Positions 10,605-20,756 of a stretch of DNA of 64,000 nt are shown here, piece after piece. The stretch's first letter is position 1. Each line of letters starts with the position of its first letter. The notes below the pieces were generated by a model. It saw only the letters and a list, made by a program, of their open reading frames with translations, was not told the origin of the DNA and did no database searches. This DNA comes from Pseudofrankia inefficax (lineage in GTDB: Bacteria > Actinomycetota > Actinomycetes > Frankiales > Frankiaceae): the NCBI RefSeq assembly GCF_000166135.1, contig NC_014666.1, positions 2,418,001 through 2,482,000 on the forward strand, read 5' to 3'. A program made the position numbers and the translations under genes.

Positions 10605-10634
10605 GGGCCTGGCCGTCGGCTGACAGCCAGGCCC
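10605..10634. terminator. Hairpin between convergent DUF4349 gene and pgm
   Basis: Arms GGGCCTGGC (10605-10613) and GCCAGGCCC (10626-10634) form a perfect 9-bp stem with a 12-nt loop. It lies in the 61-bp gap between two convergent genes, so it could end transcription both ways. No U-run follows, as is common for GC-rich actinomycete terminators. Confidence 0.6.
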
Positions 10635-10658
10635 GCCTTCCCGGGCCCGCGGCCGCGG

Positions 10659-12335
<1,677 letters not shown>

Positions 12336-12570
12336 GGTCGGATCCGGCGGTGCGCGAGCGGACGGCCGGGCGTGCCCGAGCCGGGTGGCGCGGGCCGGGG
12401 CGGCGCCGAGTCGGGCCGCGCGGCCGACAGCGGCCGGCTTGAGCCGCCGGGACGCGCCGGGCCAGGCCGAGTCGCATGGCGCCCGCTGGGGCGCGAGCCG
12501 GGTACCGGCATGGTCGGCCTCCAATACCGCCAGGGCGGCCGCCCGTTGGCGCCGTGCGCCTGGGCGGGCC

Positions 12571-12681
12571 AGGTGTTGACTGGTGGAGCGGGTGTTGACC
12601 TGTACAGCGGGTGTTGACCTGTACAGCGGGCCCTGCGTCCGCTCTACCGACGTGGACACGTCGAACCGGGCGGTACAGGTC
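12571..12681. promoter_or_regulatory. Tandem 19-bp repeats with inverted half upstream of pgm
   Basis: Two perfect copies of a 19-bp unit, GCGGGTGTTGACCTGTACA, occupy 12588-12606 and 12607-12625. A partial copy (AGGTGTTGACTGG) begins at 12571. The core GACCTGTAC returns inverted as GTACAGGTC at 12673-12681. Direct copies plus an inverted half-site are typical of a regulator array. The rest of the 782-bp gap between pgm (12335) and nadD (13118) shows no convincing gene on either strand. Confidence 0.6.
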
Positions 12682-13117
12682 GCCGCCGTGGGCGCGAGCC
12701 GTTGTGACCAGTGCCTCCGTCGGCGCCCCCGAGCCTAGCCGCCAGGACACGACTCGGTGGGGCTCTTTGGAGTCGACGGGGTTACCAGCCGGTGACTCGT
12801 CGCCGAAGCGCGCGATGACGCCGTCAACCCCCTCTCCACCGCCACCTGTCGCTCAGCACTCCGCGTCGGCCCGGCATGGCCCACGCCGGCCGGCTCCGGC
12901 GACTCAAGGGTCAACGGTATGGCGCGGGTCACTCCGTCGGGCTCCATCCCGTCTCGGCGGGGCGCGTCGTCCGCGTACGGCGTTACTGTCCGACGGTGTC
13001 GAACAAGGGCCTTCGCGACCGCGGGGGAGTAGCGGCGCCGCTGTGGCCCCGGCTGGCGGTCCGCTGCCGCATCCCCGACGATGCGGCGCGGCCGCCCGCG
13101 CCGGACCGGTGGTGTCG

Positions 13118-13756
13118 ATGAGTGGCGGCGCCCCGGCGCCCGAGGTGCGACGGCTCGGCGTCATGGGCGGAACCTTCGATCCCGTCCACAACGGGCACCT
13201 CGTCGCGGCCAGCGAGGTCGCCGCGCTGTTCGCGCTCGATGCCGTGGTCTTCGTTCCCAGCGGCCAGCCCTGGCAGAAGGTCGACCGCGAGGTCTCCCCG
13301 GCCGAGGACCGCTACCTCATGACGTTCCTCGCGACCGCCGGCAACCCGCAGTTCACCGTCAGCCGCATCGACATCGACCGCGGCGGCCTGACGTACACCA
13401 TCGACACACTGCGCGAGCTGCACGAGCAGTACCCGGACGCCGAGCTGTTCTTCATCACCGGCGCCGACGCGCTGGCCCAGATCCTCACCTGGCGCGACGT
13501 CCACGAGCTGTTCCCGCTCGCGCACTTCGTCGGCGTGACCAGGCCCGGCTACCAGCTGACCTTCGACGCGAGCCTGCCGGCGCAGTCGCTGAGCCTGCTG
13601 GAGGTGCCGGCGCTGGCGATCTCGTCGTCCGACATCCGCGACCGCGTCGGGCGCGGCGCGCCGATCTGGTACCTGACGCCCGACGCGGTCGTCCGCTACA
13701 TCGTGAAGCGCGGCCTCTACCACCCCCACCCGGACGGGCCGCCGCCCGGCCGCTGA
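13118..13756 (+). CDS. nadD: Nicotinate-nucleotide adenylyltransferase
   Basis: A 212-aa NadD, which adenylylates nicotinate mononucleotide with ATP to deamido-NAD. The nucleotidyltransferase motif [11 protein letters not shown] is at residues 17-27 and the second signature ISSSDIR is near residue 170. PSGQPWQK and FITGADAL are also family blocks. The start at ATG 13118 gives the usual length; two in-frame GTG codons just upstream (13109, 13112) are alternatives, and no strong Shine-Dalgarno sequence decides. rsfS and a phosphatase follow in the same direction, the standard nadD-rsfS order in actinobacteria. Confidence 0.93.
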   Translation: MSGGAPAPEVRRLGVMGGTFDPVHNGHLVAASEVAALFALDAVVFVPSGQPWQKVDREVSPAEDRYLMTFLATAGNPQFTVSRIDIDRGGLTYTIDTLRELHEQYPDAELFFITGADALAQILTWRDVHELFPLAHFVGVTRPGYQLTFDASLPAQSLSLLEVPALAISSSDIRDRVGRGAPIWYLTPDAVVRYIVKRGLYHPHPDGPPPGR

Positions 13757-13911
13757 GGTGACGCTGATCACGGGCCAGGCGAACCGGGGCGATACCGCCG
13801 TGACCTCCCGTGCGTCGGCGGCTACCGTGTCCTGGTTGGCGTCGTGTGCCCGCGGACGCGACGGCGCCCCGTTCCGCCACACCGCGACCAACCTCTTGGA
13901 GACCCCGCAGC

Positions 13912-14379
13912 GTGACCGCTTCCCCCCGGGCCGTCGAGCTCGCCCTCATCGCGGCCCAGGCCGCCGCCGACAAACTCGCGAAGGACATCACCGTCCTGGA
14001 CGTCAGCGACCGGCTGGCCCTCACGGACTGCTTCGTGCTCGCCTCCGCCGACAACGAGCGGCAGGTCAAGGCCGTCGTCGACGAGGTCGAGGAGAAGCTC
14101 CGCCTGATCGGGGTCAAGCCGCTGCGCCGCGAGGGCGAGCGCGAGGGCCGGTGGGTGCTGCTCGACTTCGTCGAGATCGTCGTGCACGTCCAGCGCGTCG
14201 AGGAGCGCGAGTTCTACGACCTCGAACGGCTCTGGAAGGACTGCCCGCAGATCGAGTTCGTCGACCGGGACGCGGCCGCGAGGACGGCCGTCCCCGTCGG
14301 TGGCGGCTCCGAGCCCGGGGTCGGCAGCGCCGCGGGAGGCGTCCTCGGTGACCCGAGCGGACGGGCCGGCTCCTGGTGA
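13912..14379 (+). CDS. rsfS: Ribosome silencing factor RsfS
   Basis: A 155-aa RsfS/Iojap protein that binds uL14 on the 50S subunit and blocks subunit joining during starvation. The core DVSDRLALTDCFVLASADNERQ and the later WVLLDFVEIVVHV and FYDLERLW blocks are intact. A 35-residue Gly/Ala-rich tail is extra to the family core. The start at GTG 13912 has CTTGGAG upstream. Its stop overlaps the GTG start of the phosphatase gene by 4 nt (GTGA), so the two are translationally coupled. Confidence 0.95.
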   Translation: MTASPRAVELALIAAQAAADKLAKDITVLDVSDRLALTDCFVLASADNERQVKAVVDEVEEKLRLIGVKPLRREGEREGRWVLLDFVEIVVHVQRVEEREFYDLERLWKDCPQIEFVDRDAAARTAVPVGGGSEPGVGSAAGGVLGDPSGRAGSW

Positions 14380-15146
14380 GGCTGCTGCTCCTGCGGCACG
14401 GCCGGACGGAATGGAACAACGACGGGCGCTTCCAGGGCCAGGCCGATCCGCCGCTGGACGAGGTCGGCCAGGCCCAGGCTGAGCGGGTGGGGCCGGTCAT
14501 CGCCGCGATGCGCCCCGACCTGATCGTCTCCTCGGACCTCCAGCGCTGCCGCGCGACCGCGGACCAGATCGGGCCGCTGTACCGGTCCGACGCCCGGCTG
14601 CGTGAGATCGACCTCGGTGGCTGGTCCGGCCTGACCTCTGAGCAGGCTGGCCGGCTGTACCCCGCGGAGGACGCCGCCTGGCGCCGTGGCGAGGACATCC
14701 CGCGCGGGGGCGGCGAGACCTACCGCGACGTGGCGGCCCGCGCCGGCGCACTGTTCGACGAGCTCGTCACGGCGGGCCTACCGGGCGATCCGGACAGCCT
14801 GGTGGTGTTCGTGCTGCACGGAGGCACCGCCCGGTCGCTCATCGGCCACCTGCTCGGCCTGCCCCCGGACACCTGGTGGCACTTCGGGCCGCTGCGCAAC
14901 TGTCACTGGGCCCTGCTGAGCAGCGAGCACGGACGCTTCCGCATCCTCGAGCACAATGCCGGGGTCCCGTGGGCTGGTAAGGTTGACACCGGTCCGCAGC
15001 AAGGGACCGCCTCGGTGGTGCTCCCCAGCCAGACGACCCTGAGTCAGACGACCCTGAGTCAGACGGCGGTGGTCGGAGACGCCACCGCGTCGGCCCCGGA
15101 CACGGATCCGATAGACTCGCCGACACGGCCGCAGCCGGCCCGCTGA
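14376..15146 (+). CDS. Histidine phosphatase family protein
   Basis: A 256-aa histidine phosphatase with the catalytic LRHGRTEWN near residues 6-14 (His8), SDLQRCRATAD, and the second His in VLHGGTARSLIGH. In actinobacteria the homologue after rsfS is often annotated as glucosyl-3-phosphoglycerate or phosphoglycerate-mutase-like phosphatase; the substrate cannot be fixed here. The last 40 residues are not part of the fold and hold a Thr/Ser/Gln repeat (TTLSQTTLSQT) made by a 15-bp DNA repeat. Coupled to rsfS by a GTGA overlap. Confidence 0.85.
   Translation: MRLLLLRHGRTEWNNDGRFQGQADPPLDEVGQAQAERVGPVIAAMRPDLIVSSDLQRCRATADQIGPLYRSDARLREIDLGGWSGLTSEQAGRLYPAEDAAWRRGEDIPRGGGETYRDVAARAGALFDELVTAGLPGDPDSLVVFVLHGGTARSLIGHLLGLPPDTWWHFGPLRNCHWALLSSEHGRFRILEHNAGVPWAGKVDTGPQQGTASVVLPSQTTLSQTTLSQTAVVGDATASAPDTDPIDSPTRPQPAR
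15020..15064 (+). repeat. 15-bp in-frame minisatellite at the phosphatase 3' end
   Basis: About three copies of a CAGACGACCCTGAGT unit run through the C-terminal codons of the histidine phosphatase, the first one degenerate. Because 15 is a multiple of three, copy changes keep the frame and simply add or remove TTLSQ. Confidence 0.7.
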
Positions 15147-15220
15147 CCCTCGGTCAGCGGCACGGGAAGCCGGCCGGCGGGTCGCCTGAACCAGGCGGAA
15201 CGGTAGTAAAGTACGTGCAC

Positions 15221-15258
15221 GGCCGGTCAATCCCGGCCAGCGGAACCTGTAGTACAGT
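15221..15258 (+). promoter_or_regulatory. Hairpin and -10-like elements before tRNA-Ala
   Basis: A short stem GGCCGG (15221-15226) / CCGGCC (15233-15238) follows the phosphatase gene and may end its transcript. A -10-like TACAGT lies at 15253-15258 and a second, TAAAGT, at 15207-15212. I see no clear -35 at 17 nt, so the exact tRNA promoter is uncertain. Confidence 0.35.
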
Positions 15259-15285
15259 AAGGCCCCGGTAGGGAAAAACGAATAT

Positions 15286-15362
<77 letters not shown>

Positions 15363-15415
15363 GAGTTGCCAAGTTCGAACCATGATCTTGGCTTTTTTGG
15401 TCCCCTGGAGATAGG

Positions 15416-15447
15416 ACGCCGTTCGGGTAAATCCCGAGCGGCGTTTT
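15416..15447 (+). terminator. Intrinsic terminator after tRNA-Ala
   Basis: Arms ACGCCGTTCGGG (15416-15427) and CCCGAGCGGCGT (15433-15444) form a 12-bp stem with one G-T pair and a 5-nt TAAAT loop. TTTT follows at 15444-15447. This is the cleanest U-tailed terminator in the window. Confidence 0.85.
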
Positions 15448-15540
15448 GCTGTGCCCGTTAATACGCCGACCTCGGTCCAGGGGGCTCCCTCAGGCGGGAA
15501 GCAAGGGCACTCAAGCTCCGACCCTGTTCCGCGAAGCTGA

Positions 15541-15744
15541 AAGCCTCGTACCCGAACCATCCACGACCGCCCGCTCGTCCGCGAAACCGCCAACGCCATG
15601 GCCGCGGGTGGCCTGATCGTCCGCTGGCACGACCGCCCGGCGATGCACCGGCTGACTCCGGACCTCCTGGCCTACGTCGATCGCGCTGCCGGGACTACCG
15701 CTCCCAGGGTTGGTCCGGATGCGCGCTCGTGGACGTCGTTGTGA
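15541..15744 (+). pseudogene. Coding remnant downstream of tRNA-Ala
   Basis: The frame is open from 15541 to TGA 15742-15744, and the translated part (NAMAAGGLIVRWHDRPAM, then HRLTPDLLAYVDRAAG) looks like real protein by codon use and composition. It has no proper start region (an ATG at 15598 would give 48 aa), so it is probably the 3' end of a lost gene. I do not recognise the family. Its position just past a tRNA is where integrated elements leave scars. Confidence 0.4.
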
Positions 15745-15806
15745 GTGCTGACAGTTCCTTGTGACTGACCCAGCAGTCTGTCTGACCCATCAGATATGGT
15801 CGCCGT

Positions 15807-15866
15807 ATGCCGACAAACGAACACGAGACGCCACTGGACCTGGTCCGTCTCGATCCGTCCCTATGA
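15807..15866 (+). pseudogene. Truncated N-terminal gene fragment (19 codons)
   Basis: ATG 15807 opens MPTNEHETPLDLVRLDPSL and then stops. The sequence resembles the start of a family of small actinobacterial proteins of unknown or Rpn-nuclease-like type that begin with a similar PLELVRxxPxL pattern; that match is from memory and weak. The fragment ends at TGA 15864-15866, just before the large hairpin at 15891. With the 15541-15744 remnant it suggests a deletion scar in this 577-bp stretch. Confidence 0.35.
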
Positions 15867-15890
15867 CCTCCGCGTGTGAACCGCAGGGTT

Positions 15891-15925
15891 GGGCCGGCGC
15901 GTCGTTCATCACGACGCGCCGGCCC
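15891..15925. terminator. Strong hairpin downstream of the convergent amidohydrolase gene
   Basis: Perfect 14-bp arms GGGCCGGCGCGTCG (15891-15904) and CGACGCGCCGGCCC (15912-15925) enclose a 7-nt loop. It lies 15 bp beyond the stop of the minus-strand amidohydrolase gene, so it is most likely that gene's terminator. It may also shield it from read-through from the tRNA side. Confidence 0.75.
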
Positions 15926-15939
15926 TGTCTGTTTCCGGT

Positions 15940-17664
15940 TCAGTCCGTGCCGTGGCGCAGGAGCTTGCCCGGGGTGGCCTGGGTGCATTCGCCGTTGATG
16001 AAGGTGGTGCGGCCGTTGACGATGATGCGGTCGTAGCCGATGGCCTTCTGGATGAGGCGCCATTCGCCGGCGGGGTAGTCCCAGACTCGTTCCTGGGGGC
16101 CGCTGTCGATGGTGTCGGGGTTGTAGACGACGACGTCGGCGGGGGCGCCTTCGGCGAGGAATCCGCGGCCCTTGAGCCCGGCGGCGATGGCGGGGTAGTA
16201 CGACAGCCGCCAGTGGGCCTCTTCGAGCGACATGATCTCGTGCTCGCGGATCCAGTAGCCGAGCAGTTCGGTGGGGTAGCGGGCGGTGGTGACGAACTTG
16301 GTGTGCGCGCCGCCGTCGCTGACGCCGGGCAGCGCGACGGAAGAGGTCGCGATCTCCTTCATCGACTGCGGTGGCGTCATCAGCATCGGAGTGGCGAACC
16401 CGACCCGCAGCTGGCCGGCGACCGCGACGTCGAGGAAGGCGTCGATCTCGTGCTTGTTCTCGCGTGCGGCGACCTCGCCGACGAAGAAGCCCTCGTAGCG
16501 TTCCTTGAGCTCCTGGGCGTTGGGGACGTCGCTGGAGATCCAGTGGATCTTGATGTCAGTCAGGTCGTAGCCCGCTCCGAACAGGCCGCCGCGCTCCTCG
16601 TGAACCTCCTTCATCGCGGCCCGACGGACGGGATCGGCGAACTTGACCATCTTCTCGTCGATCGTTCCCATGCAGGCTTCTTTCCAGCAGGGAATGGCGT
16701 CGGCGAGGTTGTAGTCCTCGAGGGTGAACTCGGAGACGAAGTTGGTGGTCAGCGCCTGGGCGAAGACCCGCAGGCCTTCCTGCTCGTTGTAGTACTCGAG
16801 CTGCTTGATGGCGTCGCGGTGGCTGTACTTGGCGCCGCCGTGCTGGTTGAGCGCGCCGTCGGCGAGCAGCGCGTTCCAGATGATGGCGCGGCCGCTCTCG
16901 CGGGCCATCAGCGCGGCGGCCTCTAACGTTCCGGTGAGCTGGGCGACGCCGCGCCCGAGGGATCCCATGGCCCGGGAGAACCCGATGACCTCCCGGTCGG
17001 TCATCAGGTCGGTGACCATCGGGGTGCCGTCGAAGTCGAGCTGGACGTTGCCGATCTCGCCGTTGATCTGGGCGCTGAAGCCGCAGGCGCCGGCCTCCAT
17101 GCCCTCCACCAGCAGCCGGCACATCGTGTCGAGCTGGTCGTCGGTGACGCGGTAGGCCTTCGCGTTGTCGACGCCGGCCACGTAGGCGTAGAGCGGGGCC
17201 AACGGGACGAAGGCCATCACGTTGACGCCCTTGGCGGTGCGCTCGACGCTGTCGAGGAACTCCGGGAAGGTCTCCCAGTCCCAGGGCATGCCGGCCCGCA
17301 TCGTCTTGAGTGGGACCGCCTCGTTGCGCGAGAGGCTCAGCATCGTGCGGTCGCGGTCCTCGGGCTTGCAGGGCGCGAAACCGAAGCCGCAGTTGCCGAT
17401 GACGACGCTGGTGACGCCGTGCCAGCCGGACATCGTGCACCAGGGGTCCCAGAACAGCTGGCTGTCGTAATGGGTGTGCAGGTCGACGAAGCCGGGCGCC
17501 ACGATCCTTCCGGAGGCATCGACGACCTCGGTCGCGTCGGAGGCGTCGATTCGTCCGATGGCCACGACGCGGCCGTTGGCGATCCCCACGTCGGCCTTGT
17601 AACGCGGGGTGCGAAGGCCGTCGATCACGGTTCCGCCCTTGATGACGATGTCCAGCTTCGACAT
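15940..17664 (-). CDS. Amidohydrolase family protein (N-acyl-D-amino acid deacylase-like)
   Basis: A 574-aa amidohydrolase of the D-aminoacylase/dihydroorotase-like group. The N-terminal beta-sandwich (VIKGGTVIDGLRTPRYKADV) is followed by GFVDLHTHYD with metal ligands H63 and H65. SDGGAHTKF and a C-terminal FLAEGAPADVVVYNPDTI complete the fold. Members hydrolyse N-acyl amino acids or related amides; the substrate here is unknown. The start at ATG 17664 is preceded by AAGGGAAGGGG. It is divergent from a TetR gene across a palindrome at 17752-17771, and a related-role amidohydrolase follows the TetR. Confidence 0.85.
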   Translation of the reverse strand: MSKLDIVIKGGTVIDGLRTPRYKADVGIANGRVVAIGRIDASDATEVVDASGRIVAPGFVDLHTHYDSQLFWDPWCTMSGWHGVTSVVIGNCGFGFAPCKPEDRDRTMLSLSRNEAVPLKTMRAGMPWDWETFPEFLDSVERTAKGVNVMAFVPLAPLYAYVAGVDNAKAYRVTDDQLDTMCRLLVEGMEAGACGFSAQINGEIGNVQLDFDGTPMVTDLMTDREVIGFSRAMGSLGRGVAQLTGTLEAAALMARESGRAIIWNALLADGALNQHGGAKYSHRDAIKQLEYYNEQEGLRVFAQALTTNFVSEFTLEDYNLADAIPCWKEACMGTIDEKMVKFADPVRRAAMKEVHEERGGLFGAGYDLTDIKIHWISSDVPNAQELKERYEGFFVGEVAARENKHEIDAFLDVAVAGQLRVGFATPMLMTPPQSMKEIATSSVALPGVSDGGAHTKFVTTARYPTELLGYWIREHEIMSLEEAHWRLSYYPAIAAGLKGRGFLAEGAPADVVVYNPDTIDSGPQERVWDYPAGEWRLIQKAIGYDRIIVNGRTTFINGECTQATPGKLLRHGTD

Positions 17665-17751
17665 TGCGTCCCCTTCCCTTGGCTGCGACGGCCCTGGACC
17701 GGCGAGCCCGAGTGGGCGGGACGGCGCGGAGCCTGCCGGGAAGGTAACTTA

Positions 17752-17771
17752 CTTGTTGGGTGCCCAGCAAG
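17752..17771. promoter_or_regulatory. Inverted repeat, likely TetR operator
   Basis: Arms CTTGTTGGG (17752-17760) and CCCAGCAAG (17763-17771) match at 8 of 9 pairs around a 2-nt centre, between the divergent amidohydrolase and TetR genes and 17 bp before the TetR start. Size and place suit a TetR-family operator acting on both genes. Confidence 0.65.
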
Positions 17772-17787
17772 CGGGTAGGGTCGGTTC

Positions 17788-18504
17788 ATGCCATCGCAGA
17801 GCCCTCGTCGCAGCCAGGTCGAGCGGCGCACGCGCTCGGAGGACGCGCTGTTGGACGCGGCCGCCGAGATGATCGCCGACCGCGGGGTGGACCGCGCGTC
17901 ACTGGCCAGCATCGGCGACCGGGCCGGGGTGAGCCGCGGGCTGCCCACCCACCTCTTCGGCTCGAAGGACACGCTGGTGGCCCGGCTGGCCGCGCGCGCT
18001 CAGGAACGCATCGCGGCGCACTCGCTCGCCACCCTCGACAGGCAGTCGCGCCGGGCCGAGGAGCTGTCCGGGCTGGAGATGGTGCTGCTGACGGTCGACT
18101 GCTACCTCGACCTGTTCGAGAAGCCGGGTTTCGACGAACGGGCCTTCCTGGTGATGTGGGGGTCGCTGTTCCCCGCCTCGTCGTCCGTGCAGGGAATGGC
18201 CGAGGCGGAACGGCACAGCTACGACTCGCTGTCGGACGTGATCACCTCGGGCCAGCGGGACGGGTCGATCAGGGCGGACGTCGATCCGATCACGTCAGCG
18301 GTGCTGGTCCTCGGCCTGATGCGGGGAGTCGCGGGACTTCAGCTGGCCGGCACGGCGGTCGTCGACATGGCCCGCGTTCGCGACACCTGCGCCGGCTGGA
18401 TCGTCTCGTCTCTGGCCACCGGCCAAGGCGCGGCAGCTACGGGACACGATCGCGCCCCGACCTCGACCTTTCCGTCTCTTGGTGTGGTGCCCGACTCCCA
18501 CTGA
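17788..18504 (+). CDS. TetR family regulator
   Basis: A 238-aa TetR/AcrR regulator. The HTH is in residues 20-65 (DALLDAAAEMIADRGVDRAS, then IGDRAGVSRGLPTHLFGSKD), where GLPTHLFGSKD replaces the more common LYYHFxSKD. The ligand-binding C-terminal region is unremarkable. It is divergent from one amidohydrolase gene and followed 26 bp later by another, so it probably controls both through the 17752-17771 palindrome. The start at ATG 17788 has GTAGGGT upstream. Confidence 0.88.
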   Translation: MPSQSPRRSQVERRTRSEDALLDAAAEMIADRGVDRASLASIGDRAGVSRGLPTHLFGSKDTLVARLAARAQERIAAHSLATLDRQSRRAEELSGLEMVLLTVDCYLDLFEKPGFDERAFLVMWGSLFPASSSVQGMAEAERHSYDSLSDVITSGQRDGSIRADVDPITSAVLVLGLMRGVAGLQLAGTAVVDMARVRDTCAGWIVSSLATGQGAAATGHDRAPTSTFPSLGVVPDSH

Positions 18505-18530
18505 CGCCCTCGCAGAGCGAAGGAATCGCC

Positions 18531-19757
18531 ATGACGCAATCCGCCGAGCAGATCACCGTGTTCGACGTCGACAACCACTACTGGGAGACGAGCGACGCCT
18601 TCACCCGGCATCGCAACCCCAAGTACGCCGACCGCGGCGTGCAGGTCAAAGAGGTCGACGGGCGGATGCGTTACGTCGTCCGCGGCGAGCTGCACCCCTG
18701 GATCCCCGGTCCCGGCGATGTCAACCCGAGGCCTCGGCCCGGCGCGCTGTTCGACTACTTCGCCGGCAAGGGCACCAAGGCCGACGTCGCCGGCTCGCTG
18801 ACCAGCGAGGACCCCGCGGACCACCCGGAGTGGTACGACCACGACGCCCGGATCAAGGTCATGGACCAGCAGGGCGTCGAAGCGCTCTGGCTGTTCCCCT
18901 CCCAGGGCGTCTGCATGGAAGGCCCGATGCAGCCGGACATCGAAGCGTCGGTCGACATCTTCCGCGCCTTCAACCGCTGGATCGACGACGACTGGGGGTT
19001 CGCCTACCAGGACCGGATCTTCGCCGTGCCCTACCTGACGCTCTCGGACCTGCCCAGCGCGATCGCCGAACTCGAATGGGCCCTAGGCAAGGGGGCGCGG
19101 GTCGCTGCCCTGCGACCAGGGCCGGTGTTCACCGCCGATGGCTTCAAGTCGCCCGCTGACCCGCTCTTCGACCAGTTCTGGGCGCGCGTGGCCGAGGCTG
19201 GTCTCGTCATGACGGCCCACGCCGGTTTCGACGACGGCTACCGCGACGTCGAGGACGCGGTCGCCCGCGCCTGGGGCTACCAGAGCCGCCGTCGCCAGGG
19301 CTCGGTGTCCTCGCTGGCGTTCTACGAGCCCTTCGTCGACGCGATCATGCACCACCGCCTGGTCCACGACTTCCTCGCCGCCGTCCTCACGCACGGCCTC
19401 TTCGAGAGGCATCCCACCCTCCGGCTGGCCAGCATCGAGAACGGCGCCACCTGGGTACCCGAACTGGTCAGGGTGCTGCGCCGGCTGCACAGCCAGAACC
19501 CGGGCATGTTCGCCAGGAACCCGGTCGACCAATTCCACGAGAACGTCTGGATCGCGCCCTTCGTCGAGGACGACGTCCTCGAGCTCGCGCGGCACATTCC
19601 GGTCGAGCGCATCCTGTTCGGCTCCGACTGGCCGCACGCCGAAGGCGTTGCCAATCCCCGCGACTTCTTCGGGCACCTGACGGGATTCTCTGCCGCGGAC
19701 CAGATCAAGATCATGCGCGACAACGCCCGCGAGCTGGTTCCCACCAGCCGCCGGTGA
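18531..19757 (+). CDS. Amidohydrolase 2 family metal-dependent hydrolase
   Basis: A 408-aa TIM-barrel amidohydrolase of the ACMSD-like group. It opens with FDVDNHYWE in place of the usual DxHxH. MTAHAGFDDGY supplies the mid-barrel His and LFGSDWPHAEG the late Asp. Such enzymes are decarboxylases or hydrolases in aromatic and heterocycle breakdown; the exact reaction is unknown. The start at ATG 18531 follows GCGAAGGAA. It lies 26 bp after the TetR gene and is probably part of the same regulon as the divergent amidohydrolase. Confidence 0.85.
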   Translation: MTQSAEQITVFDVDNHYWETSDAFTRHRNPKYADRGVQVKEVDGRMRYVVRGELHPWIPGPGDVNPRPRPGALFDYFAGKGTKADVAGSLTSEDPADHPEWYDHDARIKVMDQQGVEALWLFPSQGVCMEGPMQPDIEASVDIFRAFNRWIDDDWGFAYQDRIFAVPYLTLSDLPSAIAELEWALGKGARVAALRPGPVFTADGFKSPADPLFDQFWARVAEAGLVMTAHAGFDDGYRDVEDAVARAWGYQSRRRQGSVSSLAFYEPFVDAIMHHRLVHDFLAAVLTHGLFERHPTLRLASIENGATWVPELVRVLRRLHSQNPGMFARNPVDQFHENVWIAPFVEDDVLELARHIPVERILFGSDWPHAEGVANPRDFFGHLTGFSAADQIKIMRDNARELVPTSRR

Positions 19758-19778
19758 CCGCGAAGGCCCGCCGGCCGT

Positions 19779-19897
19779 CTTGATCGCCGTTTGGCCCTCT
19801 GGTGGACCCCGTCAGTTTCATGATCGCCGATTGGGCTCTGGGGTGGTTGTAAAAACGTCCTCGTCACGACCACCTGAGGGCCCAAACGACGATCAAG
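19779..19897. mobile_element. MITE-like or palindromic repeat element
   Basis: A TTGATCGCCGTTTGG-CCCTCTGGTGG unit (19779-19805) is repeated directly at 19819-19846 with changes. It returns inverted at 19870-19897 (CCACCTGAGGGCCCAAACG onwards), so the outer arms are terminal inverted repeats of about 27 bp with a few mismatches. The inner part contains TGTAAAAACGTCC, unlike nearby sequence. No ORF is present. It lies between a hydrolase gene and a methyltransferase gene that converge on it. It could be a non-autonomous transposon or a dispersed palindromic unit. Confidence 0.6.
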
Positions 19898-19982
19898 GCA
19901 ACGCGAGCGCCCGACGGCGACCTTGCCGCCGCGACCGCGTCTTTCCGCCAGTCGAGCAGCGCCTAGCGCCCGCCGCGCCTCT

Positions 19983-20756
19983 TTACAGCCGGTGGGTGCG
20001 CAGGACGCCGGTCAGCATCGGGAGGGTGAACTCGCCCTGGGCCGTGGCCGGTGTGCTGGCGAGGAAAGCGCGGATTCGGTCGAACGTGGCCTGTTGTTCC
20101 TGCGCCGGCATGACCAGCAATCCCGCGTGTGTCGCGATTTTCGCGACGAGGGATTCGGCGGTGCGGCGCTGGCCGTGTGGGAACTCGGCCTGCTCCGGCG
20201 AGCCGAACCGGGCGGCCACGCCAGTGCGCGGCAGGTGGAGGCTCCCGGTCGCGGCGCGCCAGGTGCTGAGCCTGTCACGCCGGCCGAGAGCCGCGCTCCC
20301 GCCGACCCGCGCGAGGCCGGCGACCCAGTCGACCCGGTCGTCGGTGACGTTCCACAGGCCGGCCAGGATGCCGCCGGGCGCGAGGACCCTGGCTATCTCG
20401 GGTCCCGCGACGGTCATGTCGAACCAGTGCAGGGAGTGGCCGGCCAGCACGGCGTCGACGGACCCGTCGGGCAGGGGGATCGCCTCGGCGCTGCCCGGCA
20501 GGGCGCGGGCGGCCGGCAGCGCGCGGCGTAGCTCGGTCAGCATCGCCGGGTCGGGCTCGACCGCGACGACGTCGGCGCCCAGCGCGACCAGCGCGGCGGT
20601 CAGCTTGCCGGTCCCGGCGCCGAGGTCGAGCACCCGGGGGCCGGGCGCTGGCGCGAGCGCCCAGCGCACCGCGTCGTGCGCGTAGTCCGGGCGGTGCTCG
20701 GCGTACGCGGTCGCGGCCGGGCCGAAGGACGAGGCGAGCCGGGTGTCCTGGTCCAC
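19983..20756 (-). CDS. Class I SAM-dependent methyltransferase
   Basis: A 257-aa methyltransferase with motif I VLDLGAGTGK (about 42-51), the motif II acidic residue in VVAVEPDPAML, and motif III in VLAPGGILAGLWN. The block FGPAATAYAEHRPDYAHDAV is typical of the small-molecule MenG/BioC-like group. The substrate is unknown. It is alone on its strand and points towards the MITE-like repeat. Confidence 0.85.
   Translation of the reverse strand: MDQDTRLASSFGPAATAYAEHRPDYAHDAVRWALAPAPGPRVLDLGAGTGKLTAALVALGADVVAVEPDPAMLTELRRALPAARALPGSAEAIPLPDGSVDAVLAGHSLHWFDMTVAGPEIARVLAPGGILAGLWNVTDDRVDWVAGLARVGGSAALGRRDRLSTWRAATGSLHLPRTGVAARFGSPEQAEFPHGQRRTAESLVAKIATHAGLLVMPAQEQQATFDRIRAFLASTPATAQGEFTLPMLTGVLRTHRL

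Noticed and set aside
16556-17770. Large frames antisense or in alternate frames within the amidohydrolase and other genes
   Set aside because: They are Arg/Pro/Gly-rich shadows of high-GC coding sequence; the true frame has family motifs and correct codon use.
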